Source of the DNA: Bacillota bacterium
GTDB taxonomy: Bacteria > Bacillota > Clostridia > Acetivibrionales > DTU013
Direction of reading: 5' to 3'
Length of the DNA stretch: 64,000 bases
Assembly (NCBI GenBank): GCA_023435305.1
Contig: JAEYRV010000003.1
Location: forward strand, 74,796 to 138,795
A program made the position numbers and the translations under genes. The first letter of the stretch is position 1, and every line of letters begins with the position of its first letter. Positions 1 through 9,095 of this stretch are shown piece after piece. The notes below the pieces were generated by a model. The model did not search any database and had not been told where the DNA came from. It saw only the letters and a list, made by a program, of their open reading frames with translations.

Positions 1-930
1 CTTAGGAACCTGAATCGTGAATACATTCTCGACAAGGTTGGGGAAGTCGATTCTTTGCAAAAGGAGATTGCTGACCTGAAGGATGTGCTGGCAAGTGAAA
101 AAAGAATAAAGAAAATAATAGTCAAACAACTGGGAGAAGTAGCAAAAAAACATGGACAACCGAGAAAAACCGAGATTATTCTCGAAACTCATGTTGAGGA
201 AATAACTCAGGAGCATATGATAGAGGACTACAACCTGAAACTATTTCTTACTGAACAGAATTATCTCAAAAAGATCCCGCTTGTTTCGTTGAGGGCAAAT
301 CCGGAACATAAGCTTAAAGATGATGATGTTATTGCATTAGAGGTCGAAACTCACAATAAAGCTGAATTGCTGCTGTTCTCTGACAAGCAGACGGTTTATA
401 AGCTAAGGATATATGATATTCCTGATTGCAAGGCAAGTTCTCTTGGAGAATACCTTACAAATCTGCTCCAATTGGAGAACGGCGAAAAAATAATATATAT
501 GACAGCAACGGACAATTATTCTGGATATATGTTGTTTTCCTATGAAAACGGGAAATGTGCGAAGATTGATCTGGAGAGCTATGCCACAAAAACAAACCGG
601 AAAAAGCTTGCTAATGCATATTCAGACTTTTCGCCACTTGTTGATATAAGGTTCATTAATGAAGATGTCGAGCTGGTTGCTTTCAGCAGTATAAACAAGG
701 TATTGGTCTTCAATACCGGCAGTATCAACTCTAAAACGACACGCAATTCACAAGGCATACAAGTGATGAAGGAAAAGAAGGGGAGTAGGTTGTGTTATGT
801 CAAGACGATCCAGGAGTCAGGCATAAAAAATCCCGAATATTACAGGACTCGCAGCATACCGGCAGTAGGCTGCTATTTCAGAGAAGAGGATGCTGAAGAC
901 AAACAAATATCACTGGATATCGAAAAATAG
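1..930 (+). CDS. DNA topoisomerase IV/gyrase subunit A-like protein, C-terminal part (5' truncated)
   Basis: The frame is open from base 1, so the start and the catalytic part lie outside the window. The visible piece begins with the end of the coiled-coil/tower region: LRNLNREYIL, then LASEKRIKKIIVKQL and RKTEII, which are hallmarks of GyrA/ParC proteins. The rest is a beta-pinwheel-like C-terminal domain with degenerate blades. No GyrA-box (QRRGGKG-type) is visible in the first blade, so I favour a topoisomerase IV-like (ParC) or clostridial GyrA paralogue that decatenates or relaxes DNA rather than one that supercoils it. The ParE/GyrB partner is expected just upstream, outside the window. 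The gene ends at TAG 928-930. GyrA versus ParC cannot be settled from this fragment. Confidence 0.85.
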   Translation, partial: LRNLNREYILDKVGEVDSLQKEIADLKDVLASEKRIKKIIVKQLGEVAKKHGQPRKTEIILETHVEEITQEHMIEDYNLKLFLTEQNYLKKIPLVSLRANPEHKLKDDDVIALEVETHNKAELLLFSDKQTVYKLRIYDIPDCKASSLGEYLTNLLQLENGEKIIYMTATDNYSGYMLFSYENGKCAKIDLESYATKTNRKKLANAYSDFSPLVDIRFINEDVELVAFSSINKVLVFNTGSINSKTTRNSQGIQVMKEKKGSRLCYVKTIQESGIKNPEYYRTRSIPAVGCYFREEDAEDKQISLDIEK

Positions 931-958
931 CACCAGCAAAGATCGTAAAGATTTGATT

Positions 959-1008
959 GAGGGACAAAAAATTACAACATTTGTTTGAGAGTCAAAATTA
1001 CAACAGAT
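959..1008. repeat. Two near-identical 22-bp direct repeats
   Basis: Copies at 959-980 and 987-1008 share the core ATTACAACA preceded by GAG-G-CAAAA. They lie in the 205-bp gap after the topoisomerase gene. The pattern recalls the multiple terminal repeats of some insertion sequences, but no transposase is nearby. It may be a solo IS end or an unrelated duplication. Confidence 0.35.
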
Positions 1009-1177
1009 GTGCTAATATGGCATAATAACTGATGTAGTAGCTCAAACAGAATAAATGTGACGTGATTTGTAAAAATATAGGATGTGTTGCACCAAGAGCA
1101 TTTTGTTTCGGGACACCGATTACAGAAACAACTGATTGTATTTGACTGACAAGATATTACTTGACAGAGGTAGAAGT

Positions 1178-1906
1178 TTGGAAAGAAGTAAAAAACAAAG
1201 ACTTATTCTTTACATATTTCTAATAGTAGTGTTTCTATGCTTGCTTGTTTATTTGGGGATCAGGTTTGGTCCCCGTATTACTGAACTCGCCAGTAAACCT
1301 GAGGAACTGAAGGATATGCTCAACTCATTCGGTTGGAAAGGGATACTTATTTTTATTGGTTTCCAGGTACTGCAGGTGGTTGTAGCGGCGATTCCGGGTG
1401 AATTTGTCCAAATTGCTGGAGGATACGTATACGGCACAATCGCGGGGACATTATACTCGCTTGCAGGAATTGTGACAGGATCTGTATTTGTTTTCGCTAT
1501 AGCCCGGCTTATAGGGTACCCTGTGGTAAAGCTCTTTGTAACACCAAAACAGCTTGAGAAGTTCAGCTTCATGATGAACAGCAATAAATCCGAGGCTGCC
1601 ATGTTCATACTCTTTCTGATACCGGGCATCCCCAAGGACATTTTGACATATATCGCAGGGTTAACGCCTGTGAAACCGCTCAAGTTTTTCGTGATAATAA
1701 CAATCGGAAGGCTTCCGGCCTTGTTGGGGTCGTCATTTATAGGTCATAACACGCAAAAGGGCAATTATGGAATTGTAATCGCAGTTTCAGTAGTTGCAGT
1801 TGTTTTATTTGCGGTTGGCCTGATTTTTAGAGACAGAATAATTGACTGGACACATAAGCTGATAAAAAATAAAGAGAAAATTGGCGACACAGAAAAAGGT
1901 CAATAA
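1178..1906 (+). CDS. TVP38/TMEM64 (DedA/VTT-type) integral membrane protein
   Basis: This small multi-pass membrane protein has a hydrophobic segment near the N-terminus (LILYIFLIVVFLCLL) and a central VTT-type core (FQVLQVVVAAIPGEFVQ, then G-Y-YG with a G-rich helix). It also carries the family signature FLIPGIPKDILTYIAGLTP and a final helix before a Lys-rich tail. Members of this SNARE-associated/VTT family are thought to act as lipid scramblases or transporters; the specific role here is unknown. The frame is open from TTG 1136, but no ribosome site precedes it. I prefer TTG 1178, which has AGAGG 7 bases upstream. The gene stands alone and ends before a symmetrical terminator shared with the convergent aspartate kinase gene. 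Confidence 0.75.
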   Translation: MERSKKQRLILYIFLIVVFLCLLVYLGIRFGPRITELASKPEELKDMLNSFGWKGILIFIGFQVLQVVVAAIPGEFVQIAGGYVYGTIAGTLYSLAGIVTGSVFVFAIARLIGYPVVKLFVTPKQLEKFSFMMNSNKSEAAMFILFLIPGIPKDILTYIAGLTPVKPLKFFVIITIGRLPALLGSSFIGHNTQKGNYGIVIAVSVVAVVLFAVGLIFRDRIIDWTHKLIKNKEKIGDTEKGQ

Positions 1907-1918
1907 TATCTCATATTA

Positions 1919-1963
1919 GTACAAAAAAACAGGCGGGGATTTTTTCCTTCGCCTGTTTTGTAC
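1919..1963. terminator. Bidirectional rho-independent terminator
   Basis: The arms at 1919-1935 and 1950-1963 pair through AACAGGCG/CGCCTGTT and are flanked by an A-run on one side and T-rich sequence on the other. The hairpin can therefore stop transcription from both the membrane protein gene (+) and the aspartate kinase gene (-). Confidence 0.8.
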
Positions 1964-1986
1964 AGCGCTACATAAATGTGATTATC

Positions 1987-3336
1987 TTACTTGAAGAATT
2001 CTTCGTACAATGCTCTTATTGCATTGTCTCGTTCGTGGTCCTTGATTCCAAAAATCATACTGACTTCTGACGGACCCTGGCTGATCATATCAAGATTAAT
2101 ATGGTTTCTTGACAACGCGCCGGACGCTCTTGCAGTTATTCCTACAGTATTACGCATCCCCTCGCCGACTATCATGACAAGAGCAAGGTTTTTCTGAACG
2201 GAAATATCATCTACTGCGAGTTCTGTCCTGATGCGCTCAACTATCCTTTTCTCCTTATTTTCATCCAAATGAATCTGTTTTAAAATTATTGTAATGTTAT
2301 CTATACCTGACGGCATATGCTCAAAGGGTATATGCTCCTCCTCCAGTATTTGCAGCAGCTTGCGTCCAAAGCCTATTTCACGGTTCATAAGATATTTGCT
2401 AAGGTAAATAAAGCAAAATCCTATATCTCCAGCTATACCGACAACGGGCTCTGATATATTATGACGTTCCTTGACAATTGTCGTACCTGGAGCCGTAGGG
2501 TTGTTGGTATTTTTGATCCTTACAGGAATACCTCTCTGAAATACAGGAACCAATGCCTCTTCGTGGAATACACTGAAGCCTGCGTAGGAAAGTTCTCGCA
2601 TTTCTCTGTAGGTAGCTTCATAAATGGGCTTTGGAGACACAATCAGGTTTGGATTAGCAGAGTACACATTATCAACATCTGTAAAATTCTCATAAAGGTC
2701 AGCTTTAACAGCAGCAGCAAGTATGGAGCCTGTAATGTCAGAACCTCCTCTTGGAAGCGTTACAACTTCACCATTTGTCGAATATCCAAAAAAGCCGGGG
2801 AATATTGTGATGCCCGCATAATTTGACAGCGACATCAAGTTTTCATAGGATTGCGGCAAAACCTGAGCATTTCCGAATTCATCGCTTAAAAATAACCCGG
2901 CATCCTTTGGGTTCACATAACGAGCGTCTTTGCCAATGCTGCACAAATAAGCAGCGACAAGCTTTGCACTGTTGTCCTCTCCGGCTGCCTTCAGATTGTC
3001 CAGATATCTGTCCTTATTTGTTTTATCGCTGTTTACACGTGCCTTGAGATCCTCAGCAATGATGTTGACTATATCATCAGATAACCCGAGCTCAGATGCT
3101 ATTTCTGCATATCTTGTTACGATTGCCTGCAGTTCCGGATCTGCGTTTCCCTTTTCAAGACCGGCCTTTGCACAGGAAATGAGCATATCAGTAACCTTGA
3201 CATCATTACTGTTTCGTTTGCCGGGCGCTGAAACCACAACGATCCTGCGTTCCGGATCAGATGTTACGATTGAACATACTTTCTTTATCTGACTGGCGGA
3301 TGCAAGAGAAGTTCCGCCGAATTTTGCAACTTTCAT
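1987..3336 (-). CDS. lysC: Aspartate kinase (aspartokinase)
   Basis: Phosphorylates L-aspartate with ATP, the first step of the lysine/threonine/methionine/DAP pathway. The 449-residue protein starts with the kinase motif MKVAKFGGTS. It carries the amino-acid kinase fold with FPGFFGYSTNGEVVTLPRGGSD and FTDVDNVYSANP, and ends in two ACT domains (around residues 295-449, with GEGMRNTVGITARASGALS). The length and the YclM-like N-terminal insert suggest a monofunctional enzyme controlled allosterically by amino acids. ATG 3336 is preferred over TTG 3351 because GGGGG lies 7-11 bases upstream of it. A divergent promoter is shared with the uvrB side. dapB, a later step of the same pathway, lies far away at 51.3 kb. 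Confidence 0.92.
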   Translation of the reverse strand: MKVAKFGGTSLASASQIKKVCSIVTSDPERRIVVVSAPGKRNSNDVKVTDMLISCAKAGLEKGNADPELQAIVTRYAEIASELGLSDDIVNIIAEDLKARVNSDKTNKDRYLDNLKAAGEDNSAKLVAAYLCSIGKDARYVNPKDAGLFLSDEFGNAQVLPQSYENLMSLSNYAGITIFPGFFGYSTNGEVVTLPRGGSDITGSILAAAVKADLYENFTDVDNVYSANPNLIVSPKPIYEATYREMRELSYAGFSVFHEEALVPVFQRGIPVRIKNTNNPTAPGTTIVKERHNISEPVVGIAGDIGFCFIYLSKYLMNREIGFGRKLLQILEEEHIPFEHMPSGIDNITIILKQIHLDENKEKRIVERIRTELAVDDISVQKNLALVMIVGEGMRNTVGITARASGALSRNHINLDMISQGPSEVSMIFGIKDHERDNAIRALYEEFFK

Positions 3337-3369
3337 TTGACAAGCCCCCAAAATCGTTTATTTCATCCT

Positions 3370-3399
3370 ATTATCACACCATGCAAAAGGGTATGTCAA
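3370..3399 (-). promoter_or_regulatory. Promoter of the aspartate kinase gene
   Basis: On the minus strand there is TTGACA (3394-3399), an 18-bp spacer and GATAAT (3370-3375), ending 34 bp before ATG 3336. The match to the sigma-A consensus is good. Confidence 0.65.
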
Positions 3400-3440
3400 T
3401 AAGAAAATAGCATAGTTTCTGCATATTATGATATATTTTG

Positions 3441-3479
3441 CGAACACTTGTTTGAAGTGTAATTCATTTGTGCTATAAT
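3441..3479 (+). promoter_or_regulatory. uvrB promoter with overlapping LexA (SOS) box
   Basis: CGAACACTTGTTTG at 3441-3454 fits the Gram-positive SOS box CGAAC-N4-GTTYC except in the last base and one spacer base. It overlaps a -35-like TTGAAG (3452-3457), followed by a 16-bp spacer and a perfect TATAAT (3474-3479). Repressor bound here would cover the -35 region. uvrA has an equivalent arrangement. Confidence 0.7.
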
Positions 3480-3483
3480 GTGT

Positions 3484-3559
3484 GGGGACGGTTCTCACAT
3501 TTTTACAAGTTGCGAAATGTGAGAAGCGTCCCCAAAGTAAAAAGTTGAGAAGCGTCCCC
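3484..3559. repeat. GGGGACG-family palindromic repeat in the uvrB leader
   Basis: The arms at 3484-3502 and 3515-3533 form a hairpin of about 19 bp (GGGGACGGTTCTCAC against GTGAGAAGCGTCCCC). An extra half copy, GTTGAGAAGCGTCCCC, lies at 3544-3559. It sits between the uvrB -10 box and the ribosome site and so should be transcribed as 5' leader. The same family recurs at 19.2, 20.4 and 47.3 kb, and a variant at 56.9 kb. Confidence 0.85.
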
Positions 3560-3588
3560 AAGTTAGCATCCCCGAAAGGAGATTGGAT

Positions 3589-5577
3589 ATGGCGGAGTTT
3601 AAGATCGTGTCTGACTATAAGATGTGCGGTGACCAGCCGGAGGCGGTGGATCAGCTGGTGCAGGGCCTGAACAGGGGCTACAGGCACCAGACGCTGCTGG
3701 GCGTCACCGGGTCGGGTAAGACATTTACCATGGCAAATGTAATAGAACGGGTCCAGCGGCCAACATTGGTCATCGCACACAACAAGACGCTGGCGGCGCA
3801 GCTGTGCAGCGAGTTTAAGGAGTTTTTTCCGAATAATGCAGTGGAATACTTTGTGAGCTATTATGATTACTATCAGCCCGAGGCATATATCGCCTCAACG
3901 GATACTTATATAGAAAAGGATTCATCTATAAATGATGAGATCGATCAGCTCAGGCACTCGGCAACTGCCGCACTTTTTGAGAGGCGTGATGTAATAATTG
4001 TAGCAAGCGTGTCGTGCATCTACGGCCTGGGTGACCCGGAGGACTATACGGAACTGATGATATCATTAAGGCCGGGAATGAAAAAAGACAGGGATGAAGT
4101 TATCAGAAGGCTGGTTGATATACAATATGAAAGAAATGAAATAGACTTCAAGAGAGGGAAGTTCAGGGCAAGGGGAGATGTGCTGGAAGTGTTCCCCCCC
4201 GATTCAAAGGAGCAGGTCCTGAGGATCGAGTTTTTTGGAGATGAGATCGAAAAATTATCAGTGGTGAATTATCTTACCGGTGAGATACTTGGTGTAAAGC
4301 CGCATGTAGCAATATTTCCTGCGAACCACTATGCGACTACCAGGCCCAAGATGCTCAGATCCATTGCAACTATTGAGCAGGAACTCGAAGAAAGGCTGAA
4401 GGAGCTGAGGGATCAGGAAAAGCTGCTGGAGGCACAGAGACTGGAGCAAAGAACAAGGTACGATCTTGAAATGCTTCAGGAGATAGGCTTTTGCCAGGGG
4501 ATAGAGAATTATTCGAGGCACATCAGCGGCAGGGAGCCGGGAAGTCCGCCTTATACGCTGATAGATTATTTCCCGGAGGACCTGCTGGTAATAATCGATG
4601 AGTCCCATGTATCTGTGCCGCAGATCAGCAGCATGTACAACGGTGACCGCTCCAGGAAGGAATCACTGGTGGAATACGGTTTCAGGCTGCCTTCAGCATA
4701 TGACAACAGACCGCTGAGGTTCGAAGAGTTCGAAAAGAAGGTCAAACAGGCTGTATATGTGAGTGCGACACCGGGACAGTATGAAAAACGCCATTCACAG
4801 CAAACTGCCGAGCAGATTATCAGGCCCACCGGTCTGATCGATCCGGAGGTCATTGTAAGGCCTGTAAAAGGCCAGATCGACGACTTGATCGGCGAGATCT
4901 CAAAGCGTGTTGACAAGAAACAGAGAGTTCTTGTAACGACGTTGACCAAAAAAATGGCAGAGGATCTGACAACATATTTAAAGGATCTGGATTTCAAGGT
5001 CGAATACCTGCATTCCGATGTCGAAACACTTGACAGAATCGAGCTTATCAGGAACCTGAGGCTTGGTGTGTTCGATGTGCTGGTGGGAATAAACCTTCTG
5101 AGGGAAGGGCTTGATCTTCCCGAGGTCACCCTTGTTGCGATCCTTGATGCGGACAAGGAGGGCTTCCTGCGTTCGGAGACATCGCTTATCCAGACCATTG
5201 GCAGGGCCGCGAGAAATGTTGAAGGAACTGTAATCATGTATGCGGATACGATTACAGACTCCATGCAAAAGGCGATAAGTGAAACAAACAGAAGAAGGAA
5301 GATCCAGATGGATTACAACCTTGAGCATGGTATTACTCCGACAACTATTCAAAAGGATGTCAGAGACACATTCGAGACTATAAGAATGGCAGAATCCGAC
5401 ACAAAATACTCATATTCACCGGATATTGAACATATGGACGAGGAAGATCTGCAGAAGCTTATGAACAAGATAGAAAAAGAAATGAAGGAAGCGGCCAGAG
5501 AGCTCCAGTTTGAAAGGGCAGCCGCACTGAGGGACAGGCTGAAGGAATTGCAGGATAAAGTCAAGGGTAAGGGCTAA
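3589..5577 (+). CDS. uvrB: Excinuclease ABC subunit B
   Basis: DNA-damage recognition helicase of nucleotide excision repair, loaded by UvrA and partner of UvrC. The 662-residue protein has Walker A GVTGSGKT at residues 38-45. The beta-hairpin region has YYDYYQPEAY, followed by helicase motifs including VIIDESHV, SATPGQYE and QTIGRAARN. A C-terminal UVR domain (LQFERAAALRDRLKEL) is the UvrC contact. ATG 3589 is chosen because GAAAGGAGA precedes it at good spacing; TTG 3585-region starts are inferior. The gene is full length. Its promoter carries a LexA-type box, so damage induction is likely. uvrA is not adjacent but 5 kb downstream, after three unrelated genes. Confidence 0.97.
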   Translation: MAEFKIVSDYKMCGDQPEAVDQLVQGLNRGYRHQTLLGVTGSGKTFTMANVIERVQRPTLVIAHNKTLAAQLCSEFKEFFPNNAVEYFVSYYDYYQPEAYIASTDTYIEKDSSINDEIDQLRHSATAALFERRDVIIVASVSCIYGLGDPEDYTELMISLRPGMKKDRDEVIRRLVDIQYERNEIDFKRGKFRARGDVLEVFPPDSKEQVLRIEFFGDEIEKLSVVNYLTGEILGVKPHVAIFPANHYATTRPKMLRSIATIEQELEERLKELRDQEKLLEAQRLEQRTRYDLEMLQEIGFCQGIENYSRHISGREPGSPPYTLIDYFPEDLLVIIDESHVSVPQISSMYNGDRSRKESLVEYGFRLPSAYDNRPLRFEEFEKKVKQAVYVSATPGQYEKRHSQQTAEQIIRPTGLIDPEVIVRPVKGQIDDLIGEISKRVDKKQRVLVTTLTKKMAEDLTTYLKDLDFKVEYLHSDVETLDRIELIRNLRLGVFDVLVGINLLREGLDLPEVTLVAILDADKEGFLRSETSLIQTIGRAARNVEGTVIMYADTITDSMQKAISETNRRRKIQMDYNLEHGITPTTIQKDVRDTFETIRMAESDTKYSYSPDIEHMDEEDLQKLMNKIEKEMKEAARELQFERAAALRDRLKELQDKVKGKG

Positions 5578-5718
5578 AGGTGTAAAGCCAAAGGTGTAAA
5601 GGCTAAGGGAGTTTCCTGAAATTTTCAGGTTATGAATTTGCGGCAATAGGCGGTAGCATAGCGATAATATAGAGCATTGCCGGATATATTTGAAAAATGA
5701 CTTAAGGAGAGAATTCTC

Positions 5719-6657
5719 ATGATGAAACTGAGTCAGGCAGACTTTCGGGAAATAAGGGACTGGGTGTACCGTAACGCACGGAACTTGGAATTATCATTAT
5801 GGAAGTACCATTTTGAAAACGGCAGCGGGGAAGATGTACTTACAGCTTTAGCTTTTTATCAGAATGAAGATGGAGGATTTGGAAACACTCTGGAGGCGGA
5901 CAACTGGAATCCCGAGTCGACACCATATACTACACTCAGAGCAATAGATATTTTGTTAGGCATTGATTTTAGCGACATGAAGCACCCTATTATGCGCGGT
6001 ATATTCAAATATCTGGAGAGCTATAAATATATGACAGAGAATGGCTGGATATTCAGCATTCCTTCAAATGATAATTATCCGCATGCTCCATGGTGGTCAT
6101 ATGACGCAGAAGCCAACAGGTTCGAGAGCATCGGAGTTACGGCAGGGCTGGCCGCGTTCATCCTGCGGTTTGCAGAAAACGATTCTGAATTATACAGAAG
6201 AGCTTTTACATTCTCAAAACTGCTTATAGGAGATCTGAAGACAGTGGATAAGTTCGGAGATATGGGCATCGGAGGGTATTGCATACTTTTGGATGCTGTA
6301 AAGCATTGCGGATTAGAGACGGAATTTGACTATGATAATTCTTTGAGTACAGTAAGAAAGCTTGTTTACGACAGCATAGAAAGAGATACATCAAAGTGGG
6401 AATTCTACGGGAAGCGGCCATCGAACTATATTGATTCACCAGATAATGTGTTTTTTAAAGAAAATGAGGATATAGTTATGAAAGAACTGGACTATCTGAT
6501 AGAAAGAAGACCTGAAAAAAGTGTCTGGCCTATTACGTGGAGCTGGTTTGACAATAATGAAAAATATGCAAAGGAATTCGCTATCAGCGAGAATTGGTGG
6601 AAGGCAGTTGTTGCCATTCAGAATTTGATGCAGCTCAAGAGATTTAACAGATTTTGA
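5719..6657 (+). CDS. Conserved protein with prenyltransferase/squalene-cyclase-like toroid repeats
   Basis: 312 residues with no signal peptide or membrane segment. QNEDGGFGNTLEADNWNPES (residues about 50-70) resembles the QxxDGGFG repeat of the alpha/alpha-toroid superfamily (protein prenyltransferase beta subunits and terpene cyclases). The catalytic DxDD or zinc residues of those enzymes are not apparent, so enzymatic activity is not claimed. Such proteins are common in Bacillota as uncharacterised genes. A ribosome site (AAGGAG, 5704-5709) precedes ATG 5719. The gene lies between uvrB and two aminotransferase genes, with no clear functional link. Confidence 0.6.
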   Translation: MMKLSQADFREIRDWVYRNARNLELSLWKYHFENGSGEDVLTALAFYQNEDGGFGNTLEADNWNPESTPYTTLRAIDILLGIDFSDMKHPIMRGIFKYLESYKYMTENGWIFSIPSNDNYPHAPWWSYDAEANRFESIGVTAGLAAFILRFAENDSELYRRAFTFSKLLIGDLKTVDKFGDMGIGGYCILLDAVKHCGLETEFDYDNSLSTVRKLVYDSIERDTSKWEFYGKRPSNYIDSPDNVFFKENEDIVMKELDYLIERRPEKSVWPITWSWFDNNEKYAKEFAISENWWKAVVAIQNLMQLKRFNRF

Positions 6658-6708
6658 CAAGATGGCTGGATAAGCAAGATGGCCGGATAGGCAAGATGGC
6701 TGGATAGG
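6658..6708. repeat. 17-bp tandem repeat, three units
   Basis: Units at 6658, 6675 and 6692 read CAAGATGGCTGGATAGG with one or two changes. The first unit begins right after the stop codon of the toroid-fold gene. The period equals that of the array at 30.7 kb, but the sequence is different. Confidence 0.8.
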
Positions 6709-6865
6709 CCGCGGTGCACAAATTTTTGATTTCTGGGCGAAATTATACCTGCGAGGTCAACATAATTGGTCTATATACAGGTTATGTAATCCAATCATTG
6801 TAAATTGGAAATAATCTTAACGTTATTTATGCCCATAACTAGAAAATTTGTGCAGTCGAGTGGCT

Positions 6866-6961
6866 AGGTGCGAATTGAAACAGTATATTTGATTGGCTGA
6901 ATGACCAGGTGCGACTTGAACCGGTATAATTGATCGGCTGAATGACCAGGTGCGAATTAAA
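6866..6961. repeat. 41-bp tandem repeat
   Basis: AGGTGCGAATTGAA-type motifs start at 6866, 6907 and 6948, giving an exact 41-bp period, with GGCTGAATGACC closing each unit. It lies in the 591-bp gap before the MocR gene. Most of the rest of that gap shows no gene. The period equals that of the arrays at 44.9-45.4 kb. Confidence 0.75.
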
Positions 6962-7192
6962 TAAGCAAACTTGAGCAAACGACGTTAAGTAGATTGTATC
7001 GTTTATCGAAATGCTTACAACAAACAATCTGTTATTACAACAATATGCGTGCGCTTTTACTAAGAGAAACCTTACGCCATAGTGGGTTTCTTTTTTGATT
7101 TCATTAAGAAGTGATGACGAAAAAGACATGCAGGGTGAATTGGTTGGTATCAATTTCTTTGAATTGGATGTTTAACTATCATAATACGGGTG

Positions 7193-7227
7193 TATAATGG
7201 TATATAATCTAGATTGGATGGTACCAT
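7193..7227 (+). promoter_or_regulatory. MocR gene promoter -10 and candidate autoregulatory operator
   Basis: TATAAT lies at 7193-7198. ATGGTA at 7197-7202 recurs as ATGGTACCAT at 7218-7227, a 21-bp offset of two helical turns. MocR regulators typically bind spaced direct repeats near their own promoters, so this is a plausible operator. That assignment is inference. Confidence 0.45.
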
Positions 7228-7248
7228 TTTGAAAAGGTTGGGTTGCTT

Positions 7249-9072
7249 ATGGATATCAGAATTGACCGAGATAGTGTGATACCGATTTACATGCAGATAT
7301 ACAACAGTATAAGGGCAATGATTCTTTCGGGTGCCATGCCGGCCGGATATAAACTGCCGCCCGAGAGAAAACTGGCACAGAGGCTTGAGGTAAACAGGAG
7401 TACTGTTCTAAATGCGTACAGAGAGCTCAAAGCTATTGGATTAATTGAATCTCATATTGGACAGGGCACAATTGCAGTTGATTTCAAATCAGGAGAGGTG
7501 CTTGGTGATGATGGCGGCTATATGATCGGCGTGAGGAAGCCAGGGTATGATTACAGTAATGGAACAACTGATAGAGGTGGTTCACAAGGAGAGGGCATAA
7601 GCAGCAGGACACCAATGCCCGGCAGGAAGCCCCAAATGACAGAAGCCATGTATGACACAGGGTATGGCAGAAGGCCGCTGACAGCAGGAGCCATGTATGA
7701 CAAAGAGTCCGGCGGCAGGCCGCCAATGGGTGAAGACATATACGGCAGAATATCTGGCGGGGGTGTGACAATAGCCGATTATAATAAAGATATTTCAAGA
7801 GGCGTGGGACACGGCAACTCCCCCATGCCGCCAATGCCCTGGGATCAGTTATTCAGTGAAAGCTCTTTGCGTATGCAGGATACAACAGTCAGGGATCTCC
7901 TTAAGCTGTCAGGCAGGAAGGATATGATACTGTTCGCTGCCGGAGTAACTGTACCGGGAATAGATTCACTGGAAGCACTAAAACGCATCCAGACAGATGT
8001 GGTCAAAAGTCATGGCCACACTGCAGTACAGCATATGCCGGCAGATGGATTTTATCCACTCAGGGAGAGCATCACGAAATTGATGAGCGAAAGAGGCATA
8101 AATGCAACCGCTGCAGAAACAATGGTGCTGTCCGGATCTCAGCAGGGCCTTGACCTGGCGGCCAGAGCATTCATTGATCCCGGCGATGTTGTATTTGTAG
8201 AAGAGCCGACATTTTTCAGCGCTACTCACATTTTCAGAGCAGCAGGTGCAAGAGTTGTCGGAGTTCCGACAGATAGCGACGGAATGCGCACAGATGTGCT
8301 CTCAATGCTGCTGAAAAGGTTCAAGCCCAAACTGATTTATACCATACCTGACTTTCAGAATCCGTCAGGTGCAGTAATGAGCCTTGATCGGCGAAATGAG
8401 CTCCTGTCGCTGGCTTATAGAAATCAGATAATAATTCTGGAGGATGATCCATACGGAATGCTGAGATATGAGGGGAATGCCTTGCCTGCTCTCAAGGCAA
8501 TGGATGTGCATGATAACGTATTATATCTCAGCACGTTTTCCAAGCTATTGTTCCCTGGTTTCAGAGTAGGCTGGATATCAGGCCCGCCGCAGGTGTTGCA
8601 CCGCCTTACCCTGCTGAAGCAGATGGCTGATCTGCATACCAGCAGTCTGCCGCAGCTGATATTTGACCGTTTTTTGCGGGAAGGTCTCATGAAAGGCCAT
8701 CTGGAAAAGGCAATTGAGGAGAATTGCAGAAGAAGGGATGTAATGCAGGAAGAGCTTGTGGCAGCAAAGCTTGAAGGTCTGAGTTGGAACAGGCCTGAGG
8801 GCGGCTTGTACCTTTGGTGCAGGATACCTGACTCAATGCCCCAGTCCAGACTTCTTTCCCGTTCCGTGGACAACGGTGTGTCGTTTGTTCCGGGAAATAC
8901 ATTTTATCCCGGTAATGCTGATGGAAACTATATCAGACTCAATTATACTTATCCCGCGCCGGAGCAGATCAAAGAAGGAGTCAGAAGGCTGGCAAGTGCA
9001 TATAATGGTGTTTTGCTCGAACATAGAAATGATGTTGCAGATATGAATACCGCACTGGGGCCGATACTATAA
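7249..9072 (+). CDS. MocR-family regulator: GntR wHTH fused to a class I aminotransferase fold
   Basis: The N-terminal winged helix (residues about 1-75) has YMQIYNSIRAMILSG, GYKLPPERKLAQRLEVNRSTV and a LIESHIGQGT wing. The C-terminal PLP-dependent fold-type I domain (about 215-607) has the GSQQGLDLAARAF turn, PDFQNPSG and the lysine loop STFSKLLFPGFRVGW. Such proteins use PLP as a sensor and regulate vitamin B6, GABA or amino-acid genes. The linker (about residues 85-205) is unusually long and low in complexity, with Gly-, Pro- and Met-rich repeats containing AMYD and GGRPPM. ATG 7249 is used; TTG 7243 is closer to AAAAGG and cannot be excluded. A stand-alone homologue follows as the next gene. 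Confidence 0.85.
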   Translation: MDIRIDRDSVIPIYMQIYNSIRAMILSGAMPAGYKLPPERKLAQRLEVNRSTVLNAYRELKAIGLIESHIGQGTIAVDFKSGEVLGDDGGYMIGVRKPGYDYSNGTTDRGGSQGEGISSRTPMPGRKPQMTEAMYDTGYGRRPLTAGAMYDKESGGRPPMGEDIYGRISGGGVTIADYNKDISRGVGHGNSPMPPMPWDQLFSESSLRMQDTTVRDLLKLSGRKDMILFAAGVTVPGIDSLEALKRIQTDVVKSHGHTAVQHMPADGFYPLRESITKLMSERGINATAAETMVLSGSQQGLDLAARAFIDPGDVVFVEEPTFFSATHIFRAAGARVVGVPTDSDGMRTDVLSMLLKRFKPKLIYTIPDFQNPSGAVMSLDRRNELLSLAYRNQIIILEDDPYGMLRYEGNALPALKAMDVHDNVLYLSTFSKLLFPGFRVGWISGPPQVLHRLTLLKQMADLHTSSLPQLIFDRFLREGLMKGHLEKAIEENCRRRDVMQEELVAAKLEGLSWNRPEGGLYLWCRIPDSMPQSRLLSRSVDNGVSFVPGNTFYPGNADGNYIRLNYTYPAPEQIKEGVRRLASAYNGVLLEHRNDVADMNTALGPIL

Positions 9073-9095
9073 CAATTTATGTCCACTATAGATTA

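Noticed and set aside
5578..5618. Short AAAGGTGTAAAG repeats after uvrB
   Set aside because: There are only two or three imperfect 12-bp copies, too short to separate from chance duplication.
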